Source: a bacterium (GTDB lineage: Bacteria > Chloroflexota > Dormibacteria > Aeolococcales > Aeolococcaceae). Taken from it: a DNA stretch of 5,602 bases. Shown here piece after piece: positions 1 through 5,372 of this stretch (the stretch's first letter is position 1; each line of letters opens with the position of its first letter). The notes under the pieces were generated by a model, which was given only the letters and a program-made list of their open reading frames with translations, did no database searches and was not told the origin of the DNA. The position numbers and the translations under genes were made by a program. Location of the stretch: contig JAJZMA010000220.1 of the NCBI GenBank assembly GCA_021850405.1, positions 1 through 5,602 on the forward strand, read 5' to 3'.

Positions 1-1290
1 ATGCTGATCTGTCGGGGACCAATTGCGCACGAGATGGGAGTAAGTTTCGGACAGCCAGCCCTCTTTCCGGTCTCGTATCTCCTCCTGCTTACCATGGTAC
101 TGGCGCTTTCCCGTCGGCTCTGGACGGACTTGCCAGCATGGCGGCGCTTTGCAACTGGAGCGGCCCTGCTGGTGCTGGGTGCATGCGTTCTGGCTGCAGC
201 TGGCAGTCTTCCTGTGATTGTTGCAGGTGGGTGTGTGGAGGGGACTGGAGCTGGTCTATTGACAGCCATACTGGCAGGCAAGGTGGCGACATGGATGCAA
301 TCCCGCACTGCTGCAGGAATGTTCCGGCTTGAGATGTGGAGTATTGTTGCTGTGCTTGTGTCTGGTGGAGGAGTGACCTATGTCGCGGGCTGGCGTGTGC
401 TGGTGGTTCTCCTTGCGCTTGCGGCCGTGCTGCTCTCTGCCGTCGCGCTCTTTCCTGGGCAAAAGAACGCGTTTTTCTCGTATGACAAGGGAGAGTCTGC
501 AATTTCCAGACGGGATCTCGCAGCGCGGTGGGCAGTCATTCCCCTGTGTCTGGCGCTGGCACTCGCCACTGCTGGACTGGGTACTGCATCCCACCATGGA
601 AGCTTTGGCCTGATGGGAAGTGTCACCTGGGTGGTGGTGCTAGCGCTGCTGGTGCTATCCGCAGTGATATTCGTAGCATGCTACTCTTCCGTCCTTGTCA
701 GCTCAGTTACACTTTTTACACGGCTTCTCATGATCTTTGCAACGGTTGCCATCACTGCTGCTGTGACGATTGCCGCTGCCGGTGCTACTGGCTGGCTATT
801 TGTAGGGGTGAGGCAGTCGTCACTGGTAATTGGGCTACTCCTGGCAGCACTTGTTCTGGGACGCTTCCCGCGACGGTATATCGCGGAGATGTCACTGCCC
901 GCGCAGGGTGGAATCATGGCGGCTGGTTTTATTGTCGTTGCCGTGGCATCTACAGGGCCAGACCTCCTGTTACTGGTGCCTGGACTCTTTGTGATTGGAT
1001 GTGCCTCCACACCGTGGCTGTTGTCTCTTTATGGAACTGTGGCTGCGGGGGTTTCACCGGTGGGGATTGGGGCTGTCAGGGGCCTGCTTGTTTCCGGGCG
1101 CAGCAGTGCATATGTGATTGGCATCCTGGTGGGAGGGCAGATAGGGGATGCCTTTCCAGCTTCCCATTCCCTGCAACTCTACGGCCAGGTAATGGCACTG
1201 GTTGGCCTTTTTCTGCTTTTTCTGGTTTCTCTGCTCTACCTGGTTCCTGCGCTTCCCAGAAGACCGGCTCGCGGAGTGGAGACGGGCTGA
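1..1290 (+). CDS. MFS drug-efflux-type transporter (DHA2-like), 5'-partial
   Basis: Integral membrane protein, 429 residues in the window, almost entirely hydrophobic with about 11-12 predicted helices (for example near residues 22-38, 50-68, 70-97, 112-130, 132-151, 173-194, 204-226, 242-266, 272-289, 304-345, 368-385, 395-418). The pattern fits major facilitator efflux pumps of the 14-helix DHA2 type, which exchange protons for drugs or metabolites. The segment around residues 76-92 (VEGTGAGLLTAI) matches the helix-4 region, and SGGG...GWR at 121-132 matches the helix-5 GG/GWR signature. The loop-2/3 motif A is degenerate (SRRLWTDLPAWRR, 37-49). The sequence begins at what is normally the end of helix 1 (GVSFGQPALFPVSYL). 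No Shine-Dalgarno precedes the ATG at 34, and the ATG at base 1 is probably internal, so the true start lies before the window. The short basic tail ends at TGA 1288-1290. It converges on the HD gene. Substrate unknown; family fairly sure, subfamily less so. Confidence 0.8.
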   Translation: MLICRGPIAHEMGVSFGQPALFPVSYLLLLTMVLALSRRLWTDLPAWRRFATGAALLVLGACVLAAAGSLPVIVAGGCVEGTGAGLLTAILAGKVATWMQSRTAAGMFRLEMWSIVAVLVSGGGVTYVAGWRVLVVLLALAAVLLSAVALFPGQKNAFFSYDKGESAISRRDLAARWAVIPLCLALALATAGLGTASHHGSFGLMGSVTWVVVLALLVLSAVIFVACYSSVLVSSVTLFTRLLMIFATVAITAAVTIAAAGATGWLFVGVRQSSLVIGLLLAALVLGRFPRRYIAEMSLPAQGGIMAAGFIVVAVASTGPDLLLLVPGLFVIGCASTPWLLSLYGTVAAGVSPVGIGAVRGLLVSGRSSAYVIGILVGGQIGDAFPASHSLQLYGQVMALVGLFLLFLVSLLYLVPALPRRPARGVETG

Positions 1291-1311
1291 CTGCTCCTGT
1301 CCCGTCAGGAG
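1281..1311 (+). terminator. Possible terminator hairpin after the MFS gene
   Basis: Two overlapping, mutually exclusive inverted repeats lie at the end of the transporter gene. CTCCTG (1294-1299) pairs with CAGGAG (1306-1311) over a 6-base loop. GACGGG (1281-1286) pairs with CCCGTC (1301-1306). No T-run follows, so an intrinsic terminator is only possible. The 109-base convergent gap 1291-1399 holds nothing else that I can recognise. Confidence 0.25.
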
Positions 1312-1389
1312 TGAGCACTCTGTCGCTATCCACACACCACAAGGCGAGTGCGGTGGCGGGACGGGGCAGCGCTACACCCGTGAGCCTGT

Positions 1390-1412
1390 GCTCGCGTAGC
1401 TAGCCAGCGAGC
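1390..1412 (-). terminator. Hairpin spanning the stop codon of the HD gene
   Basis: GCTCGC (1390-1395) and GCGAGC (1407-1412) form a perfect 6-bp stem with an 11-base loop that contains TAGCTAG. The HD gene's stop codon (1400-1402, minus strand) lies in the loop. There is no T-run on either side. It may act as a weak terminator or 3'-end stabiliser between the convergent genes. A similar hairpin sits at the end of the GNAT gene (3436-3465). Confidence 0.3.
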
Positions 1413-2803
1413 GGTACACCCTGCAGCGGATCCAGGGCGCCACGGGACGAGGACTGCACTGGAGCCAGGACCTGGCGCGACGCCACGGACAGTGCCGTGA
1501 TGTGCTGGGTCTCCTTGGTGAAGATACGCACCATCTGGTTGTACTGTGGCAGTCTGGAGATAAGGTCGGCTGTCCTGCTGAGTACCACTCCATCCTGGAG
1601 GGGGTCGTAGATGGCAACCATGCCTTTCTCATGCATGGGATTGTATGGGGCAATGCTGGTTGACGCCACGTCTACTACGAAGGAAAGGCCTGAGAGGCTG
1701 CTGGGCAGTTCAGAGCGGATCGCCTGTTCCAGGTGTGTGATGTCTGCTCCCGATTGCACGAGTGCTTCGTGTGCAAGTGTCCAGGGCAGGTCCCGGCTTA
1801 CTATCCGGTGCCAGGCGTCTCCAAGCCGTCTCTTTTCAGAGCCTGGTGGCTCGTGTTTCCAGGTACGCACAGCCTCCAGCAGGGACCAGTCGGTCAGATC
1901 GAGGTAAATCTCCATATGCTCGTTAGGCTTGCCAGGCAGTAGTTGTGAAATGGTGTCGCCGAACACTTCGTGCATGGAGAGATCAAAGCGGCGCCCAGTG
2001 CGGTGGAGGTAGACCTGCATGTACATGTAGAGCCGTGCTACGAGAAACAGCTCAAGGGCACCGGTAGCATTGTTGTGCAGCGCGGTTGTCCCGTTGGTGA
2101 CAAAGGTGTAATGAAGCAGCCGCTGTACATCTACCGCACCGAGGCTTACGCCGCACATGTATGCATCCCGGCGTACATAGTCCAGATTGTCGATTGTTGC
2201 TGGACCACACAGTATAGGTTTGCATGCAGCCAGCCATCCAGGGGGGGTATATCCTTCCAGCTCAGCAGGTGCCATGATCCATGCCACCCAGCGCGGATCT
2301 ATATGCTCGCCTGGTGCAAACGGTCCAGCTGGGCTTGCACCCTGGGATGAGATCAGGTCGGCCAGTTCGTTGAGCACCATGTGGCGGCCTATGTCCTCAT
2401 GATCCATCTGGTACTGCTGCAGGTACTCATGGTCAAAAAAATGGCCAAACGGGCCGTGCCCAACATCGTGCAACAGTCCTGCAATCCGCAGTGTCTCTTC
2501 CACTAGAGCTGGGGAGGGCGCGTCGGGAAAGGCAGCGCGCAGGGAAGAGTCTATCTGGTGCGCAAAGCTGCTTGCCAGATGCATCGAACCCAGCAGGTGG
2601 GAGAAGCGTGTGTGCTCTGCGGTGGGAAAGACCCACCAGGTGGACTGGAGCTGGTGGATTTTCCGCATTCTCTGCAGCCACGGAGAGTCCAGGAGGTCCC
2701 GTTCACAGCTGGCTCCGGGAAGCTGGGGTTTGGTAATTTCGATGTACCCATACAGTGGATCTGCAAGCAGATTCACCCGGGAAAAGCGTTCAGCACCTTG
2801 CAT
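1400..2803 (-). CDS. HD-domain phosphohydrolase, SAMHD1/YwfO-like (probable dNTP triphosphohydrolase)
   Basis: Soluble 467-residue protein of the HD phosphohydrolase family that includes SAMHD1 and Bacillus YwfO (COG1078-type), whose studied members remove triphosphate from dNTPs. The N-terminus has the family signature DPLYGYIEI (15-23), then LLDSPWLQRMRKIHQL (37-52). HTRFSH (64-69) gives Arg66 and metal ligand His69. LLHDVGHGPFGH (110-121) gives the His112-Asp113 pair, with His116 and His121. DHE follows at 134-136, and DYVRRDAY (208-215) gives the last metal ligand, Asp213. The metal site is therefore complete. The C-terminal half (about 230-467) is helical and less conserved, and length is normal for the family. 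The ATG at 2803 has no visible Shine-Dalgarno; a GTG at codon 10 is an alternative start, but it lies just before the conserved block. It is transcribed alone, divergent from the GNAT gene and convergent with the transporter. The family is secure; the substrate is inferred. Confidence 0.92.
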   Translation of the reverse strand: MQGAERFSRVNLLADPLYGYIEITKPQLPGASCERDLLDSPWLQRMRKIHQLQSTWWVFPTAEHTRFSHLLGSMHLASSFAHQIDSSLRAAFPDAPSPALVEETLRIAGLLHDVGHGPFGHFFDHEYLQQYQMDHEDIGRHMVLNELADLISSQGASPAGPFAPGEHIDPRWVAWIMAPAELEGYTPPGWLAACKPILCGPATIDNLDYVRRDAYMCGVSLGAVDVQRLLHYTFVTNGTTALHNNATGALELFLVARLYMYMQVYLHRTGRRFDLSMHEVFGDTISQLLPGKPNEHMEIYLDLTDWSLLEAVRTWKHEPPGSEKRRLGDAWHRIVSRDLPWTLAHEALVQSGADITHLEQAIRSELPSSLSGLSFVVDVASTSIAPYNPMHEKGMVAIYDPLQDGVVLSRTADLISRLPQYNQMVRIFTKETQHITALSVASRQVLAPVQSSSRGALDPLQGVPLAG

Positions 2804-2868
2804 GGATAGTAAGTGTAGTGGTTCTTGGGTGCTGACAGTCCAGGACGCCCCTGCAGTGCGGCATACTT
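2804..2868. promoter_or_regulatory. Divergent intergenic region between HD and GNAT genes
   Basis: This 65-base gap must carry or overlap promoters for both divergent genes. On the minus strand, weak -10-like hexamers TACACT and TACTAT sit very close to the HD start. That would fit a leaderless or short-leader transcript, consistent with the missing Shine-Dalgarno. On the plus strand, CATACT (2862-2867) is a weak -10 candidate. No well-spaced -35 partner is visible for any of them. Confidence 0.3.
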
Positions 2869-3450
2869 TTGCAGGTGGAAGACCCGTTTTCTAAGCCTCC
2901 AGCAGTGCCAGAGGTGTTGCCGTTGCCGGGCATGGGCGCACGGCTGGTCCGGCTTCAGGGCGGAGACGTGGTGCCACTGGTGCGTGCTATTGAGGAGAAC
3001 TGGAACAGTCTGCACGACTGGATGCTCTGGGCTGCCGAGCCGCCCACTCTCATTGAGCGAACTGCTGATCTCCTGTCAGCCCATGATCGCTGGGAGCGGG
3101 GAGAGGCCTATGAGTACAAGATTGTCATGGATGAGGAGCCAGCAAGGATAGCTGGAAGGGTTGCGCTCCGGATCAAGGACAGGGAGGGAGACATTGGTTA
3201 CTGGCTGGCAGAGGAGCATCGGGGCAAAGGGCTGGTAACGGCTGCTGTGATGGCCCTAGAACAGGTGATGACGCAGATGCCCCAGATAGAGTCGGCAGTC
3301 ATCTTCTGTGATGCAGCCAACACTGACAGTGCAGCAGTAGCCAGACGGGCTGGCTATGAGCTGGAGGAGATATTTGAGGAGCCCCCAAAGGTGCCTGCAG
3401 GCTCTGGGCGCATGATGCGGTGGCGCAGACAGATAGCTCCGCGTAGCTAG
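2869..3450 (+). CDS. GNAT family N-acetyltransferase, RimJ/RimL-type
   Basis: Cytosolic acetyl-CoA-dependent N-acetyltransferase of about 172-193 residues. The fold begins near residue 24 (RLVRLQGGDVVPLVRAI), with a strand-turn region at about 83-102 (IAGRVALRI). Motif A is DIGYWLAEEHRGKGLVTAA (108-126), including the acetyl-CoA pyrophosphate loop HRGKG. Motif B is NTDSAAVARRAGY (151-163), the usual asparagine and aromatic C-terminal signature of RimJ/RimL relatives. These enzymes acetylate protein N-termini, spermidine, aminoglycosides or small metabolites; nothing here identifies the acceptor. The start is uncertain. The longest frame begins at TTG 2869, with GTG 2875, GTG 2914 and ATG 2932 also in frame; none has a well-spaced Shine-Dalgarno. 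ATG 2932 is closest to the conserved domain and would leave room for the CATACT element upstream. The gene stands alone, diverges from the HD gene and ends 34 bases from the convergent lipoprotein gene. Confidence 0.88.
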   Translation: MQVEDPFSKPPAVPEVLPLPGMGARLVRLQGGDVVPLVRAIEENWNSLHDWMLWAAEPPTLIERTADLLSAHDRWERGEAYEYKIVMDEEPARIAGRVALRIKDREGDIGYWLAEEHRGKGLVTAAVMALEQVMTQMPQIESAVIFCDAANTDSAAVARRAGYELEEIFEEPPKVPAGSGRMMRWRRQIAPRS

Positions 3451-3465
3451 GCACCGCCGCGGAGC
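3436..3465 (+). terminator. GC-rich hairpin spanning the GNAT stop codon
   Basis: GCTCCGCG (3436-3443) and CGCGGAGC (3458-3465) form a perfect 8-bp GC-rich stem with a 14-base loop. The loop contains the GNAT stop codon TAG (3448-3450) within TAGCTAG. No T-run follows. Its place between two convergent genes suggests a terminator or 3'-end stabiliser that works on either strand. The left arm and loop resemble the hairpin at 1390-1412. Confidence 0.4.
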
Positions 3466-3478
3466 GCCGGGTCAGGGA

Positions 3479-3494
3479 GTCTCTTCAGGGAGAC
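3479..3494 (-). terminator. Small hairpin at the end of the lipoprotein gene
   Basis: GTCTC (3479-3483) and GAGAC (3490-3494) form a 5-bp stem with a 6-base loop that covers the lipoprotein stop codon (3485-3487, minus strand). It is short and has no T-run, so a terminator role is tentative. With the hairpin at 3436-3465 it fills the convergent gap. Confidence 0.25.
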
Positions 3495-4165
3495 ACAGTT
3501 GGGCAGAGAGGTGGGGACTGGGAAAAGATTGAGGACTGGAGGCCAAGTGTGGTGCAGTAGGTGTTGGCTGCTTCCCATTTTCCGTCATATACGAGAGCAA
3601 GCGTGATCTCCGAGCTTGCTGCAGTGCCCCAGCTTAGTGTCACTACGACAGTTGCTGTGGTCGGAGTTGCTGACAGCACTGAGACGTGTACGCTCTGCCA
3701 GGGATCACTGCATCTGCAGAGTGGCTGGACACCGGGGATGGGATCTGAGCCAAGTACTTTTGCAAGTGCTGGAGTCACTGGGCAGGATAGGTAGTCCAGA
3801 TTCGCAGTGTTGCAGGCTGCTGCTCCATCCGGAAACAGGGTGAGTGCGACCCCAGAGGGTGTGTCTGGCTGGGTTACAGACACTGGAGGGGTTGGGGTTG
3901 GAGTAGCTATCGGGACTGCGGTTGGACCTGGCGTGCCCACCGGAACTGGGGGCGTGAGGAGGGGAGTGATTCCTGGCACGGGGGTAGCTGCTGATGGGGT
4001 GCCCCTGGGAGCAGGTGTACCTTTCCCCGTGGATGCCTGGGATCTGCTTGTGGTTGCCGGGGGCCTCGTGCCGCCGGAGTGCGCCCTGGAGGGATGGTCA
4101 GTGCCGCAGGAGCAGGTGCCAAGAACCGCTGCTGCGAGAAGAACAGGTAGCAGGCAGCGCTTCAT
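3485..4165 (-). CDS. Putative secreted lipoprotein with a Thr/Pro-rich spacer
   Basis: 226-residue predicted exported protein of unknown function. Residues 1-20 form a signal: basic MKR, a hydrophobic core (LLPVLLAAAVLG), then TCSC. Lipid anchoring at Cys18 or Cys20 is likely, although neither context is an ideal lipobox. Residues about 22-103 are low-complexity and rich in Thr, Pro, Ser and Gly (TPTPTPP near 88-94), as expected of a flexible spacer away from the membrane. The C-terminal domain (about 104-226) has six cysteines, suited to disulphides outside the cell, and ends in a strand-rich part (TATVVVTLSW, EITLALVYDGKWEAANTYC). The YDGKW...C stretch recalls small NTF2-like or DUF4878-like secreted domains, but I cannot assign it. 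ATG 4165 lies 14 bases after the deaminase stop without its own good Shine-Dalgarno; a GGAGGAGG at 4191-4198 is too distant. Expression by coupling to the upstream gene is likely. Confidence 0.8.
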   Translation of the reverse strand: MKRCLLPVLLAAAVLGTCSCGTDHPSRAHSGGTRPPATTSRSQASTGKGTPAPRGTPSAATPVPGITPLLTPPVPVGTPGPTAVPIATPTPTPPVSVTQPDTPSGVALTLFPDGAAACNTANLDYLSCPVTPALAKVLGSDPIPGVQPLCRCSDPWQSVHVSVLSATPTTATVVVTLSWGTAASSEITLALVYDGKWEAANTYCTTLGLQSSIFSQSPPLCPTVSP

Positions 4166-4179
4166 ACCTGGTGTGCTCT

Positions 4180-4824
4180 CTATGTGTTTTCCTCCTCCGC
4201 CTTTGCCTCGCCCTTGCCAGCGCCTGCCCTTTCGTCCGGTGACGCCATGAACGATGAAAACAGGTCAGCGTTGTCAAGAGAGGGAGTCCCCACCTGAGTG
4301 AAGATGGCGAACCGCCCGACCAGATTCTGGTACTGGGCGGCAAGGGCTGAGTCACCGTAGGCTTCGGCGGGGTCCCAGGGGTGGAGAAAGTACACTTCGC
4401 TCACCCCGGCCTGGAGCAGCTCCTTGAGACAGCCAAAGCAGGGCTGGAGCGTGCTTGTGATGGAGCTTCCCAGTAGCTGACCGCCAAAACGGGCAGTTGT
4501 CAGGAGCGCATTCTGCTCCGCATGGACACAGAGGCACACATCGTAGGCACCACTTCTCATGGCTGGGTCCTGCTCCCTCCTCTGGCATCTGAGGCAGCCG
4601 CCACTGGAGCAGTTGCGCATGCCAAAGGGGGTTCCGTTGTAGCCGGTTGAGACTACTCTTCCGTCCCGTACGATAACAGCACCCACCCGTCTCCCCAGGC
4701 AGTCTGCCCTGGTGCGTGCAGCCATGGCGATGAGGAGGAAGTACAGCTCCTTGTCCGGTCGTACGATACCGCCTCCAGAAGCTGGTTCCTGGGGCGGCGC
4801 GCCAGCGGAGGTTCCAGGGATCAT
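4180..4824 (-). CDS. dCMP deaminase family protein (ComEB-like cytidine/deoxycytidylate deaminase)
   Basis: Zinc-dependent deaminase of 214 residues, most like deoxycytidylate deaminases, which convert dCMP to dUMP for thymidylate synthesis. The domain starts at about residue 22 (RPDKELYFL). It continues with RRVGAVIV (45-52) and STGYNGTPFG (59-68), the family's substrate loop. The zinc site is HAEQNA (101-106; His101 ligand, Glu103 proton shuttle) plus PCFGC (128-132; Cys129 and Cys132). Further cysteines at 72, 77, 80, 97 and 99 cluster between GYNG and HAE, where some dCMP deaminases hold a second zinc. The final 20 or so residues form a charged Ala/Glu/Lys/Gly tail outside the fold. ATG 4824 is supported by GGGGGTG six bases upstream. 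First gene of a likely two-gene transcript with the lipoprotein. Other members of the family deaminate other pyrimidines, so dCMP as substrate is inferred. Confidence 0.9.
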   Translation of the reverse strand: MIPGTSAGAPPQEPASGGGIVRPDKELYFLLIAMAARTRADCLGRRVGAVIVRDGRVVSTGYNGTPFGMRNCSSGGCLRCQRREQDPAMRSGAYDVCLCVHAEQNALLTTARFGGQLLGSSITSTLQPCFGCLKELLQAGVSEVYFLHPWDPAEAYGDSALAAQYQNLVGRFAIFTQVGTPSLDNADLFSSFMASPDERAGAGKGEAKAEEENT

Positions 4825-4830
4825 TCAGGT

Positions 4831-4837
4831 CACCCCC
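4831..4837 (-). promoter_or_regulatory. Ribosome binding site of the deaminase gene
   Basis: On the minus strand GGGGGTG, followed by ACCTGA, lies six bases before the ATG at 4824. It resembles the GGAGGTG Shine-Dalgarno core with one mismatch and is well spaced, which fixes this start over internal ones. Confidence 0.6.
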
Positions 4838-4881
4838 AAAAGCATGCGTGGTTACAGATGGCTGCGGCGGTGGGCTGCGCC

Positions 4882-4896
4882 ACTTCAGCCTGAAGT
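4882..4896. promoter_or_regulatory. 15-bp perfect palindrome, candidate operator
   Basis: ACTTCAG-C-CTGAAGT (4882-4896) has perfect 7-bp arms around one central base. It overlaps the last three bases of the minus-strand -10 box and covers the expected transcription start near 4887. This is the usual place for a dimeric repressor to block a promoter. The regulator is unknown. Confidence 0.5.
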
Positions 4897-4899
4897 ATA
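4894..4899 (-). promoter_or_regulatory. -10 box for the deaminase-lipoprotein transcript
   Basis: Read on the minus strand, 4899 to 4894 is TATACT, five of six matches to the sigma-70-type consensus, about 70 bases upstream of the deaminase ATG. No good -35 hexamer lies 16-18 bases further up (the sequence there is CGTCGT-like). The promoter may therefore be weak or activator-dependent. Confidence 0.45.
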
Positions 4900-5019
4900 G
4901 CCGTAGCGCGGTCCATACGACGTACGACTGCCCGCGGAGCCGAGTCAGTTAGCAGACTAGATGCGCACCAATCGTTCTGCTTCCCGGCAAGGTGGTGAGT
5001 GATGGGAGAGCTGGCCGGA

Positions 5020-5064
5020 CCTGTGCAATGGCGCAATACCCCCGACATCTGGGGCGGGCACAGG
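5020..5064. repeat. Nested inverted repeat
   Basis: CCTGTGC (5020-5026) pairs perfectly with GCACAGG (5058-5064). Inside it CCCC (5040-5043) pairs with GGGG (5051-5054) around a 7-base loop. It is the first of three adjacent potential hairpins between the divergent genes. Confidence 0.45.
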
Positions 5065-5066
5065 AG

Positions 5067-5094
5067 CAAGGTTGGGATGGGGATGCTGTCCTTG
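5067..5094. repeat. Short inverted repeat
   Basis: CAAGG (5067-5071) pairs with CCTTG (5090-5094) over an 18-base G-rich loop that holds a GGGATGGGGATG direct repeat. It begins two bases after the preceding nested repeat ends. Five pairs alone could be chance. Confidence 0.25.
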
Positions 5095-5103
5095 TCAGTG
5101 ATA

Positions 5104-5185
5104 CCGCACCGCGAGGTTGGCCACCAGTGGCGACACACTTGCCAGGAACCACCCTGCATCATGGAGGGTGGTTAATCCGGTGCGG
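5104..5185. repeat. Long inverted repeat enclosing a 9-bp hairpin
   Basis: CCGCACCG (5104-5111) pairs perfectly with CGGTGCGG (5178-5185). Within it AACCACCCT (5147-5155) pairs perfectly with AGGGTGGTT (5165-5173) over a 9-base loop, and GCCAC-CA-GTGGC (5120-5131) is a further small palindrome. The right arm also lies within GGTGC-G-GCACC (5179-5189), an alternative fold. No T-run follows, so it is not a standard terminator. A structured leader or small RNA is possible. Confidence 0.45.
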
Positions 5186-5249
5186 CACCTGAGTGTGCTC
5201 GTTACGACCCATTGTCTTTTGCCCCTCCGGTAAGCCAAACTTTACTTTC

Positions 5250-5267
5250 TGTCACATTACCGTAACA
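5250..5267. promoter_or_regulatory. Imperfect palindrome, candidate operator
   Basis: TGTCAC-ATTACC-GTAACA has 6-bp arms with one mismatch and a 6-base centre, an arrangement like that of dimeric helix-turn-helix regulator sites. TTAC-C-GTAA within it is a second perfect small palindrome. It lies about 105 bases before the probable start of the right-edge gene. I see no clear -35/-10 pair beside it. Confidence 0.3.
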
Positions 5268-5361
5268 GCAGGAATGCCAGGGGGTATCCGTTGTCTGCAG
5301 TCTGGGAGCCCGGTTTCCCGGGGTGGATGTTCTGGGAGCGCAGATGCGTCTTCCCATGCCC

Positions 5362-5366
5362 GGAGG
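5362..5366 (+). promoter_or_regulatory. Shine-Dalgarno of the right-edge membrane gene
   Basis: GGAGG sits six bases before the GTG at 5373. This is the only well-spaced ribosome binding site in this frame and favours GTG 5373 over ATG 5274, whose only purine run (AGGA) abuts the start. Confidence 0.55.
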
Positions 5367-5372
5367 CAGGCA

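Larger units (their letters stand above)
4825..5372. other. 548-base noncoding region between divergent genes
   Basis: No convincing gene lies here. The short open frames, such as 4992-5192 on the plus strand, have no ribosome binding site and show no recognisable protein sequence. I see no tRNA (no TTCGA-type T-loop) and no known riboswitch core. What it does hold: the deaminase promoter with an overlapping palindrome near 4882-4899, a series of inverted repeats from 5020 to 5185, an AT-richer stretch at about 5210-5267 with an imperfect palindrome, and the leader of the gene starting near 5373. Confidence 0.6.

Noticed and set aside
528..1403. Long plus-strand open frame (291 codons) overlapping the transporter
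   Set aside because: Its translation is rich in Cys, Trp and Gly with no recognisable domain and lies inside the transporter gene, whose membrane-helix pattern is clear. It is a shadow frame.
3807..4250. Plus-strand open frame (147 codons) rich in Gly and Val opposite the lipoprotein
   Set aside because: The Gly/Val composition is the antisense image of the Pro/Thr spacer. There is no ribosome binding site, and it overlaps two well-supported genes.
4992..5192. 66-codon plus-strand frame in the noncoding region
   Set aside because: No Shine-Dalgarno, no domain or hydrophobic pattern, and it runs through several inverted repeats.
4825..5272. tRNA or known riboswitch in the long intergenic region
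   Set aside because: No T-loop consensus, no acceptor pairing, and none of the conserved cores I know (TPP, SAM, cobalamin, fluoride, guanidine) could be found by eye.
5274..5372. N-terminal extension of the right-edge gene from ATG 5274
   Set aside because: The extension has noncoding-like composition (Gly, Ser, Arg, Cys) and no spaced Shine-Dalgarno; GTG 5373 has GGAGG at six bases.
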